The notes below the pieces were generated by a model. That model did no database searches and was not told the origin of the DNA. It was given only the letters and a program-made list of their open reading frames with translations. Source: an uncultured Roseburia sp. (GTDB lineage: Bacteria > Bacillota > Clostridia > Lachnospirales > Lachnospiraceae). From it: a stretch of DNA of 5,279 nucleotides. The translations under genes were made by a program, and so were the position numbers. Of the stretch, positions 1 to 5,279 are shown in pieces. The first letter of the stretch is position 1; each line of letters opens with the position of its first letter. The stretch lies in the NCBI GenBank assembly GCA_945928585.1, contig CAMENQ010000181.1, positions 1-5,279 of the forward strand, given 5' to 3'.

Positions 1-288
1 AAGCCTATGATACTGGCTCAGCCGGTGATGCAGCCAGTATCGCAACCGGCAGGAGAGCCAATATTTCAGTCTCAGTCAAATAAACCGATGCTTGATGAGC
101 TTGCAACGTATTTAAAGCTATATCAGGCAAGAAGCAGGTGCGTGATAATATTTACCTCCGGAGAGTATGAATTAGGGGATAAAGAAAAGCTTAAGGAGGG
201 ATTAAATCCCTTCTTAAAGACAAGACTTTTAATAATCTCACCGGAGGGTATAGTAAATGGTGCTAAATTAAATATGGAGGTAATGTAA
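1..288 (+). CDS. C-terminal part of an unrecognised protein with a Pro/Gln-rich linker (5' end outside window)
   Basis: The frame is open from the first base and ends at TAA 286-288, giving 95 visible codons. An ATG lies at position 7, but only six bases precede it and they are in frame, so the real start is probably upstream. The first 30 or so residues are low complexity, with repeated Gln-Pro units (QPVMQPVSQPAGEP), and look like a flexible linker. They are followed by a small folded-looking region: a helix (LDELATYLKLYQAR), a hydrophobic strand (CVIIF), a charged segment (GDKEKLKEGLNPF) and a second strand (RLLIISPEGIV). This reads as a short alpha/beta domain at the end of a larger protein. 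I do not recognise the family and assign no function. No transmembrane segment is visible. The gene is convergent with the glycosylase fusion gene, whose stop lies 34 nt further on. Confidence 0.6.
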   Translation, partial: KPMILAQPVMQPVSQPAGEPIFQSQSNKPMLDELATYLKLYQARSRCVIIFTSGEYELGDKEKLKEGLNPFLKTRLLIISPEGIVNGAKLNMEVM

Positions 289-290
289 AA

Positions 291-320
291 ATGATTCCAA
301 TAAATTTTGTGGAGGAATAA
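291..320 (+). CDS. possible 9-residue mini-ORF (MIPINFVEE) after the partial gene
   Basis: ATG 291 opens a nine-codon frame ending in TAA 318-320, two bases after the stop of the preceding gene. A GGAGG at 276-280 sits 10 nt before this ATG, which is an acceptable though slightly long spacing. The frame is far too short to judge by coding statistics. It could be a translated leader or tail peptide, the remnant of a gene lost at this convergent junction, or chance. Its 3' end carries a second GGAGG (311-315) with no start codon in range, which makes the junction look worn. Low confidence that it is a functional gene. Confidence 0.15.
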   Translation: MIPINFVEE

Positions 321-349
321 TATCAAACCATTATATACCGCCACAAAAT
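304..349. repeat. 9-bp inverted repeat across the convergent gene junction
   Basis: ATTTTGTGG (304-312) is perfectly complementary to CCACAAAAT (341-349). After one A/G mismatch, two further G-C pairs (314-315 with 338-339) extend the stem. The loop is about 22 nt and AT-rich. The repeat covers the meeting point of two convergent transcripts, including the mini-ORF end and the last codons and stop of the minus-strand gene. No clear run of T follows the stem on either strand, so it is not a textbook intrinsic terminator. It may still act as a 3'-end stem-loop for both transcripts. Confidence 0.45.
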
Positions 350-1444
350 ATCCCTATACTTAGGCGTAGCATAATCAATACCAACCCTTTTATCACGTCT
401 GTATCTGCATTTAAATCCATCATCCTCAATCCAGAGCTTATCAGAACAGGTCATATCAATACCGTTAAGGGACCTGTCTATTTTCATAGCCTTTGTAAGC
501 TTACCCGGTCCGTCAAAACCTTCCACGCCACGTATAAGCACAGCCTCAGGGTGTCCGTACTCGCCTGAAACCACATTAAAAAGGCAGTGTATGCCGTAAC
601 AAAGGTACACGTAAGATGTGCCGCCCTTTTCATAGAGAGTTTTTGTACGATCTGTTTTACCCTTATGGGCATGGCAGGCAGTGTCCTCCTCTCCACAGTA
701 ACATTCTGTTTCTGTGATTCTGTATTTTATAATATTTCCGTCTATATTTCTGCATAACAGCTTGCCTATAAGAAAAGGAGCCAGTTTTTTAGCAGACATG
801 GAAAGTGTTTCTTCGTCAAGCTTTTCCCAAAGACTTACATATTCTTTGTAATGATGAGGCTTAAACATGGTTTTATATATTATATCAACATCGTTGCGGC
901 TTAGTCTGATAAATTCATTATTTTTTAAATTATTTACAGGAAGCATAAGAATGGAATATTCAACTCCAAACACATTTGAGCCAAGATTTGTCATAATACA
1001 GCCACAGTCCTTGTAAAAGGCTATTCTTCTTGTACGTATTGAAATTTCTTTTTCATCGGATGCACTTTCAACCGACTCACATTCCAAAAAAATTCCCTGT
1101 AAAGAAGGAAGCTTATCTGCAAAAAAATCCTTCATCAATGAGAAAAAGGTGTGTCCAAAACCTTTGCCCCTGTTAGGTGCTGTAATGGCAAAATAATCTA
1201 AAAGGCAATAGTTATAATCTTTTGGAATAATAAATGTAGCATAACCTGCAAGTAAATCAGGAGTAAAACTTGTTTCATTGTTATTTTCAGGAGATTCATA
1301 CATACCTACAGAAATACAAATGTCATTTTTCATATAGTTTACAATATGGTCAAGAGGCTTAAGCTCTGCTTTAGGAAAATCCTTTACCATATGTGTATTA
1401 TAAATTTCTGAAATCTCATCAATGTTTAATAGTTTTAAATACAT
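323..1444 (-). CDS. GNAT acetyltransferase fused to AAG/MPG-type 3-methyladenine DNA glycosylase
   Basis: The 373-residue protein has two domains. Residues 1 to about 170 look like a GNAT N-acetyltransferase: an acetyl-CoA loop of the R-x-x-G-x-G type lies at 92-97 (RGKGFG), after the strand YCLLDYFAI, and RRIAFYKDCG at 139-148 fits the late GNAT helix-strand. Its acceptor is unknown. Residues from about 205 to 373 match the alkyladenine DNA glycosylase family, which excises alkylated purines in base-excision repair. The family signature ITETECY (243-249) supplies the likely catalytic Glu247 and Tyr249. His258, the GTSYVYLCYG segment (275-284), Asn290, Arg305 and GPGKLTKA (312-319) also agree with the family. 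The glycosylase part is about 170 residues, shorter than the usual 195-200, mainly because a loop before GPGKL is missing. GGAGG (1449-1453) lies 4 nt before ATG 1444 and supports this start over Met19. It lies 26 nt downstream of metA, probably in the same transcript. Confidence 0.9.
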   Translation of the reverse strand: MYLKLLNIDEISEIYNTHMVKDFPKAELKPLDHIVNYMKNDICISVGMYESPENNNETSFTPDLLAGYATFIIPKDYNYCLLDYFAITAPNRGKGFGHTFFSLMKDFFADKLPSLQGIFLECESVESASDEKEISIRTRRIAFYKDCGCIMTNLGSNVFGVEYSILMLPVNNLKNNEFIRLSRNDVDIIYKTMFKPHHYKEYVSLWEKLDEETLSMSAKKLAPFLIGKLLCRNIDGNIIKYRITETECYCGEEDTACHAHKGKTDRTKTLYEKGGTSYVYLCYGIHCLFNVVSGEYGHPEAVLIRGVEGFDGPGKLTKAMKIDRSLNGIDMTCSDKLWIEDDGFKCRYRRDKRVGIDYATPKYRDILWRYIMV

Positions 1445-1448
1445 ATAT

Positions 1449-1453
1449 CCTCC
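1449..1453 (-). promoter_or_regulatory. ribosome binding site of the GNAT-glycosylase fusion gene
   Basis: On the minus strand GGAGG is followed by ATAT and then the ATG at 1444. The 4-nt spacing is slightly tight, but it is the only strong Shine-Dalgarno sequence nearby and it fixes the start at the beginning of the GNAT domain. I see no comparable site before the glycosylase part, which supports translation as one fused protein. Confidence 0.7.
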
Positions 1454-1470
1454 AAAAATAAAACGAAATA

Positions 1471-2385
1471 TTAACGTTCTGTGAAATTATATGGTGTATT
1501 CTGATAAACGTAATAATTTAACCAGTTTGTATAAAGTGCGTTTGAATGGGCACGCCATGTAAGTAACGGCGGATTGTCAGGATTGTTATCAGGATAATAA
1601 TTGTAAGGTATTTCTATATCAAGTCCTTTATCCTTATCACGTTTATACTCAATATCAAGTGTATTTCTGTCATATTCAGGATGACCGAGAACAAATATAT
1701 GCTTGCCATCCTTACCAATAGCAATAAATACACCGACTTCATCGGATTCTGCAAGTATGGTTAAATCCTTGCAGGCCTCAATATCTTCCTTTGAAACTAC
1801 AGTATGTCTTGAATGAGGTGCAAGAAAAACATCATCAAAGCCTCTCATAAGAGGAACCTTTCTGTGAAGAACCTTATGCTCATATATACCGAAGGCTTTT
1901 TTATCAAGCCTGCTTTTTTTAATACCATATCTGTAGTAAAGTCCTGCCTGGGCACCCCAGCATATGTGAAGTGTAGAAAAAACATTTGTATCAGACCAGT
2001 CCATAAGCTCCTTAAGCTCGTCCCAGTAATTTACTTCCTCAAACTCTATCTGCTCTACAGGAGCACCGGTAATAATAAGTCCGTCAAAGTGCCTGTCTTT
2101 AACTTCTGAAAACTTTGAGTAAAACTTATTAAGATGACTTGCAGGGGTATTTTTTGAAACGTGTGACTCCATACATACAAAAGTAATATCTACCTGCAGA
2201 GGTGTATTTGAAAGAGCACGCATAAGCTGAATTTCAGTGTCGTGCTTTATTGGCATAAGATTGAGAATGGCTATCTGTAAAGGACGGATATCCTGAGTTA
2301 TAGCACGTTTCTCATCCATAATAAATATATTTTCCTGTTCTATTACAGCCTTTGCAGGCAAATCTCCCTGTACCTTAATAGGCAT
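1471..2385 (-). CDS. metA: homoserine O-acetyltransferase, MetA/HTS family
   Basis: This cytoplasmic enzyme acylates the hydroxyl of L-homoserine, the first committed step of methionine synthesis. The 304-residue length fits the family (about 300-310). The N-terminus [11 protein letters not shown] is the conserved family start, so the ATG at 2385 is secure although only a weak GGTG precedes it. The class I glutamine-amidotransferase-like fold is represented by nucleophile Cys142 in HICWGAQ (140-146) and by His235 and Glu237 in GHPEYD (234-239). Residue 111 is Glu, in [12 protein letters not shown] (107-118). In characterised members Glu at this position goes with acetyl-CoA and Gly (as in E. 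coli) with succinyl-CoA, so the product is predicted to be O-acetylhomoserine, used by direct sulfhydrylation. Annotation pipelines often call this family succinyltransferase. It probably has its own promoter in the 72-bp gap behind the flippase gene and leads a two-gene unit with the fusion gene. Confidence 0.96.
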   Translation of the reverse strand: MPIKVQGDLPAKAVIEQENIFIMDEKRAITQDIRPLQIAILNLMPIKHDTEIQLMRALSNTPLQVDITFVCMESHVSKNTPASHLNKFYSKFSEVKDRHFDGLIITGAPVEQIEFEEVNYWDELKELMDWSDTNVFSTLHICWGAQAGLYYRYGIKKSRLDKKAFGIYEHKVLHRKVPLMRGFDDVFLAPHSRHTVVSKEDIEACKDLTILAESDEVGVFIAIGKDGKHIFVLGHPEYDRNTLDIEYKRDKDKGLDIEIPYNYYPDNNPDNPPLLTWRAHSNALYTNWLNYYVYQNTPYNFTER

Positions 2386-2424
2386 ATTAACACCAACTTT
2401 CCCTTAAAATTAAACAATATTATA

Positions 2425-2453
2425 ATAATAACACGATAAATATTTTTAATCAA
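2425..2453 (-). promoter_or_regulatory. putative sigma-A promoter of metA
   Basis: On the minus strand TTGATT (2448-2453) and TATTAT (2425-2430) are separated by exactly 17 bp, matching the -35 and -10 consensus at four and five of six bases. A perfect TATAAT directly follows (2419-2424), but at 23 bp from the -35 it is badly spaced. The predicted leader of roughly 30 nt is too short to hold a SAM riboswitch or T-box. The surroundings are very AT-rich, so chance matches are possible. Confidence 0.45.
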
Positions 2454-2457
2454 GAAA

Positions 2458-3951
2458 TTAAATATCTTTTTTTGCATTTATAAGGATATATGCAAGGAAG
2501 ATTAAGCCGCCTGAAACCATTGAGAGCAAAGTGGCAAGAGTACCATTAAAACTGTATTTTTCAAAAACACCCAGAAATGCCAGTGAAATGCCAAGGGATA
2601 AAAGTGTCATAAATAAAGGGCGTATTATATATTCAAAGGTTTCGTATTTAAAATGAACACGTTTATAGACAGCAATAATATCTAACACCGTACAAAGAAT
2701 CTGTCCTGCAAGAACTCCCATAAGACAGCCCTTTATTCCTATGACCGGTACAAGAAAAATTATAAATCCAAGCCTTACAAAAGTAGATATTATACCGTTA
2801 AAAAATGTGGTTTTAGTTTTGCCCATACCATTTAAAATACTGGAAAGTGTAACATTTATATACATACATGGACACAGCCATGCCAGTATTGATATAAAAA
2901 GACCTGCATCACTGCTATGGAAGAAAATTTCACCAAGACGCATGCCATATATGTAAAAATAGCCTGTGCAAAAAATTCCGATGGACAGACAGTATTTCAT
3001 TATAGTTGAGGTGGTAGAGCCTATACGTGCATAGTCTCCCTTTGACTGGTATTCTGCAACAGAAGGCATAACCATAGATGATACGGAGCCGGTGATGGTG
3101 GCGGGAAACATTATAAAAGGCATGGCCATACCTGTAAGTGTTCCGTATACAGACACGGCATTATCATCTGAAAGACCTGCTTTTTTTAAAGAAACAGGTA
3201 TTACAACTGCTTCAAATGCCATAAGAAAGCTTGAAGCAAGCTTGTTAAGCGTAAGGGGATATGTCATAAAAAACATTTCCTTTGCTGTGTTTTTTGCATT
3301 TGTCAGTTTTGAAAAAAGAAATCCACTCTCAGTAGATAAAATGCAGAGGGATAATAGTGTAGATGCCACCTCACCTATTATCATGCCAATACAGGCAATG
3401 ACGGGAGATATATCCATTCCCTTTGAAATAATAACTCTGGCAAGAATATATATTCCTCCTACACGCACAACAGGCTCAATCATCTGACACCATGCAGACA
3501 CAGATGCCTTTTTCTGTCCTAAGTAATAACCGCATATACAGGCGTGAATGGCACAGGCAGGAACTGAAAAGCTTATAACACGGAGCAATATACCGCATCT
3601 GGCATCATCAAGCAAATGAACGGCAATAAAATCACTGGAAAAATAAACAACTGCAGCAGAAAGAGCAGAAAGGACAACGGAAAAAAACAGGCCGATTTTC
3701 AGTACGGTAAACATTCCTTTTCTGTCATTCATACTGTATCTAATGGAAGTGAAACGGGAAATTGTAGTTTGTATGCCCATAATGGCAAAAGAATGGCACA
3801 GTCCAAAAACAGGAAAAATCATCTGATATAATCCCATACCGGTTGCACCAATGGTCCTTGAAAGGAATATTCTATAATAAAAGCCGATAATACGGGTAAT
3901 TATACCTGCGGCAGACAATATGAAAGTACCTTTAATAATTTGATTTTTCAA
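2458..3951 (-). CDS. SpoVB/MurJ-like polysaccharide (lipid-linked glycan) flippase, MOP superfamily
   Basis: From the TTG at 3951 the protein has 497 residues, close to the SpoVB family length (about 520). It is almost entirely hydrophobic, with some 13-14 predicted membrane helices, for example around 38-60, 83-104, 119-141, 183-205, 273-295, 388-403, 405-425, 444-462 and 470-491. The N-terminal block SRTIGATGMGLYQMIFPVFG (31-50) followed by GIQTTISR is typical of SpoVB-like members of the MATE/MviN (MOP) superfamily, which move undecaprenyl-linked sugars across the membrane for peptidoglycan, spore cortex or surface polysaccharide. The open frame runs on upstream to 4293, but that part is antisense to nifS and not hydrophobic in the family pattern. 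AGGTGA (3957-3962) lies 5 nt before the TTG and the family-like sequence starts there (KNQIIKGTFIL). A GTG three codons upstream lacks an RBS. Its exact substrate cannot be read from sequence, and no glycan cluster surrounds it. Confidence 0.88.
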   Translation of the reverse strand: MKNQIIKGTFILSAAGIITRIIGFYYRIFLSRTIGATGMGLYQMIFPVFGLCHSFAIMGIQTTISRFTSIRYSMNDRKGMFTVLKIGLFFSVVLSALSAAVVYFSSDFIAVHLLDDARCGILLRVISFSVPACAIHACICGYYLGQKKASVSAWCQMIEPVVRVGGIYILARVIISKGMDISPVIACIGMIIGEVASTLLSLCILSTESGFLFSKLTNAKNTAKEMFFMTYPLTLNKLASSFLMAFEAVVIPVSLKKAGLSDDNAVSVYGTLTGMAMPFIMFPATITGSVSSMVMPSVAEYQSKGDYARIGSTTSTIMKYCLSIGIFCTGYFYIYGMRLGEIFFHSSDAGLFISILAWLCPCMYINVTLSSILNGMGKTKTTFFNGIISTFVRLGFIIFLVPVIGIKGCLMGVLAGQILCTVLDIIAVYKRVHFKYETFEYIIRPLFMTLLSLGISLAFLGVFEKYSFNGTLATLLSMVSGGLIFLAYILINAKKDI

Positions 3952-3956
3952 GGGAG

Positions 3957-3962
3957 TCACCT
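3957..3962 (-). promoter_or_regulatory. ribosome binding site selecting the TTG start of the flippase gene
   Basis: Minus-strand AGGTGA followed by CTCCC and TTG. The spacing favours the TTG at 3951. The GTG at 3960 lies within the AGGTGA itself, so the two starts cannot both use this site. Confidence 0.5.
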
Positions 3963-3970
3963 GATTATTG

Positions 3971-3999
3971 TTTATATATGTATATTCGCTGTATTTGAA
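3971..3999 (-). promoter_or_regulatory. putative promoter of the flippase gene
   Basis: Minus-strand TTCAAA (3994-3999) and TATAAA (3971-3976) are 17 bp apart, matching consensus at four and five of six bases. Transcription would start near 3964, leaving a very short leader before the AGGTGA. The region is AT-rich, so this is a weak prediction. The -35 overlaps the best plus-strand -35 candidate (TTGAAA, 3995-4000), which would let the two divergent genes share control. Confidence 0.3.
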
Positions 4000-4019
4000 A
4001 AAAATACACAACAATACAG
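3989..4019. repeat. nested inverted repeats in the divergent flippase/nifS control region
   Basis: TGTATTT (3990-3996) pairs with AAATACA (4002-4008) across 5 nt, and the overlapping CTGTATT (3989-3995) pairs with AATACAG (4013-4019) across 17 nt. The left arm can therefore pair with either of two tandem right arms. The repeats sit on the overlapping -35 candidates of both genes, where an operator or an alternative hairpin would be expected. No known regulator's site is recognised. An AT-rich background makes short dyads common. Confidence 0.3.
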
Positions 4020-4028
4020 ATACTTTAT

Positions 4029-4036
4029 AAGGAGGT
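4029..4036 (+). promoter_or_regulatory. strong ribosome binding site of the cysteine desulfurase gene
   Basis: AAGGAGGT is a perfect Shine-Dalgarno core, 7 nt before ATG 4044, and fixes the start. An ATG at 4037 directly after it opens only a six-codon frame. For the promoter, TTGAAA (3995-4000) with GATACT (4019-4024) at 18 bp is the best visible match, but it is weak and leaves little leader. Confidence 0.85.
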
Positions 4037-4043
4037 ATGGAAA

Positions 4044-5183
4044 ATGATATATCTTGACAATGCGGCGACAACAAAAACCTGTGACGAAGCCATAAAAGCC
4101 ATGACACCATATATGAATGAAAAATATGGAAATCCGTCAAGTGCATATGAATTTGGAAACACTGGAAAGGAAATAATGGACGAAGGAAGAAAAAAGCTTG
4201 CAAAAATAATAAACTGCAGTCCCGAGGAAATATATTATACCTCAGGAGGCACAGAAGGTGATAATTTTGCCATAAAACAGGTGGCAAAAACATTTCGCGG
4301 CAGGGGAAGACATATAATCACAACAAAAATAGAACATCACGCAGTACTACACAGTTGTCAGGCAATGGAAAGAGAAGGTTTTAAAGTAACATATCTTGAC
4401 GTGGATAAAAATGGAAGAATACGATTAAATGAGCTTGTAAATGCCATAACAAATGAGACTGTTCTTATATCTGTTATGCATGCAAACAATGAAATAGGAA
4501 CAATTGAGCCTATAGCAAAAATAGGGGAAATAGCAAGAAAGACAGGCGTACTTTTTCATACGGATGCAGTACAATCCTTCTGCCATATTCCTATAGATGC
4601 GAAACACATGAATATAGATTTGTTAAGTGCCAGCAGTCATAAATTCCACGGTCCAAAGGGTGTAGGCTTTATGTATGTCCGGGACGGAGTAAAAATCTAT
4701 CCCTTTATGGATGGAGGTTCACAGGAAAAAAATCTCCGTGCAGGAACAGGAAACGTCCCCGGCATAGTCGGAATGGTAACAGCCGCCGCCAAAGCTCATG
4801 ACAACATGAGAAAAAACGTAAAATATATAGTTGGATTGAGAGATTATTTCATAAGCAGGATAACGAGAGAAATAAGCGGAATAAAATTAAACGGCCATCC
4901 TGTATACAGACTTCCAAACAATATAAATATAACTATAAACGGAGTAGACGGCTCAGTGCTTATGGTCATGCTTGATTTAAAAGGAATATGTGTATCTACC
5001 GGCTCAGCCTGCACACAAAACAACAGCACCCCTTCACACGTCCTCCTAGCCACCGGCTTAAATGAAGAAGAAGCAGGCAGCTCCATAAGACTGACATTAT
5101 CAGAGGAAAACACAAAGGAGGAGATAGATTACACGATAGACACATTAAAGGAAGAGGTAAGAAAGCTGAGAGAGAAGTCATAG
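4044..5183 (+). CDS. nifS: cysteine desulfurase, NifS/IscS type (class V aminotransferase fold)
   Basis: This PLP enzyme converts L-cysteine to L-alanine and passes the sulfur, as a persulfide, to partners such as Fe-S scaffold proteins or tRNA thiolation enzymes. The 379 residues fit the family. Visible motifs in order: YLDNAATT (3-10), TSGGTEGDN (66-74, cofactor phosphate region), IEHHAV with His99 stacking on PLP, HANNEIG (146-152), HTDAVQ with Asp174 and Gln177, SSHKFHGPKG with the Schiff-base Lys200, RAGTGN (232-237), the catalytic-loop Cys323 in STGSACTQNNSTPSHVL (318-333) and SSIRLTLS with Arg349. The Cys loop is of the longer group I (NifS/IscS) type, not the short SufS type. The start is fixed by AAGGAGGT. 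No scaffold (nifU/iscU), thiI or iscR is visible in the window, so the partner is unknown. It is transcribed divergently from the flippase gene. The nifS symbol is used by similarity; nitrogen fixation is not implied. Confidence 0.95.
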   Translation: MIYLDNAATTKTCDEAIKAMTPYMNEKYGNPSSAYEFGNTGKEIMDEGRKKLAKIINCSPEEIYYTSGGTEGDNFAIKQVAKTFRGRGRHIITTKIEHHAVLHSCQAMEREGFKVTYLDVDKNGRIRLNELVNAITNETVLISVMHANNEIGTIEPIAKIGEIARKTGVLFHTDAVQSFCHIPIDAKHMNIDLLSASSHKFHGPKGVGFMYVRDGVKIYPFMDGGSQEKNLRAGTGNVPGIVGMVTAAAKAHDNMRKNVKYIVGLRDYFISRITREISGIKLNGHPVYRLPNNINITINGVDGSVLMVMLDLKGICVSTGSACTQNNSTPSHVLLATGLNEEEAGSSIRLTLSEENTKEEIDYTIDTLKEEVRKLREKS

Positions 5184-5279
5184 TAACAGTCAGGTCATAA
5201 ATTCCGGTGGTTCATCCAAGCGGGTATGCTATGTATGGTTCAGGACCGGTGCGTACAGTTGTATATTATGTGGGGAAGC
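5184..5279 (+). other. downstream tail of nifS, possibly the start of another gene
   Basis: No intrinsic terminator hairpin with a T-run is visible after the nifS stop. The stretch is richer in G and C than most of the window. After a TAA at 5198-5200 one plus frame stays open to the window end and reads plausibly as protein (HPSGYAMYGSGPVRTVVYYVGK in part). Possible starts are GTG 5207 and ATG 5231, but neither has a convincing ribosome binding site. It could also be non-coding or the end of a minus-strand gene, since all three minus frames meet stops here. Not identified. Confidence 0.25.

Noticed and set aside
820..850. Frameshift or assembly error creating the GNAT-glycosylase fusion
   Set aside because: The frame is continuous with sensible sequence across the join, and no separate RBS and start for the glycosylase are seen; it remains possible only as a lost stop codon.
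2386..2457. SAM riboswitch or T-box controlling metA
   Set aside because: The gap is only 72 nt and AT-rich with no stable stems or T-box sequence; the predicted leader is about 30 nt.
2445..2462. Terminator hairpin after the flippase gene (TTTAAT / ATTAAA)
   Set aside because: The stem is six A-T pairs only, with no GC core, and would be unstable; no proper U-tract follows.
3092..3487. 131-codon plus-strand frame inside the flippase gene
   Set aside because: It is a shadow on the opposite strand of a clear membrane protein; it has no RBS and no recognisable protein pattern.
3952..4293. N-terminal extension of the flippase frame by about 114 residues
   Set aside because: It runs antisense through the secure start of nifS, has no suitable RBS, and the family-like sequence begins exactly at the TTG with AGGTGA upstream.
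4844..5181. Minus-strand frames of 89 and 61 codons inside nifS
   Set aside because: They mirror conserved nifS motifs, including the catalytic Cys loop; no RBS or family resemblance.
5204..5260. tRNA-like or group II intron-like signal (GGTTCA, GTGCG)
   Set aside because: No cloverleaf can be drawn and the rest of the intron 5' consensus is absent; short motif matches only.

Overview
The window is AT-rich (by eye under 40% GC), with strong AGGAGG-type ribosome binding sites, many AGA and ATA codons, and gene families typical of low-GC Firmicutes: a SpoVB-type flippase, a NifS-type cysteine desulfurase and a MetA-type homoserine acyltransferase. Together with the style of the GNAT domain, this suggests an anaerobic Clostridia member, probably Lachnospiraceae. 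That placement is an inference from protein style, not from a marker gene.

Layout, left to right. (1) Positions 1-288 (+): the C-terminal end of an unrecognised protein with a Pro/Gln-rich linker, followed by a possible 9-codon mini-ORF (291-320). (2) A convergent junction around 320, where a 9-bp perfect inverted repeat (304-312 / 341-349) spans the meeting point. (3) Three genes on the minus strand: a GNAT acetyltransferase fused to an AAG-type 3-methyladenine DNA glycosylase (323-1444); metA, homoserine O-acyltransferase (1471-2385); and a SpoVB/MurJ-like lipid flippase (2458-3951, TTG start). metA and the fusion gene are 26 nt apart and probably form an operon behind a promoter at 2425-2453. 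(4) A 92-bp divergent control region (3952-4043) with AT-rich promoter-like hexamers and nested inverted repeats. (5) nifS-type cysteine desulfurase (4044-5183, +) with a strong RBS. (6) A 96-nt tail (5184-5279) that looks less AT-rich and is open in one frame to the window end; it may hold the start of another gene.

How the genes relate: MetA activates homoserine for methionine synthesis, and its residue 111 is Glu, which predicts acetyl-CoA rather than succinyl-CoA as the donor. The resulting O-acetylhomoserine needs a sulfur donor from elsewhere in the cell. The cysteine desulfurase also belongs to sulfur metabolism (Fe-S clusters, thio-modified tRNA) but is divergently transcribed, so the link is thematic only. 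The flippase serves cell-envelope or spore-cortex glycan export. The fusion gene is a DNA-repair enzyme with an attached acetyltransferase and is the most unusual item here. I see no mobile element, CRISPR array, rRNA or tRNA. Most of the window is ordinary core genome.
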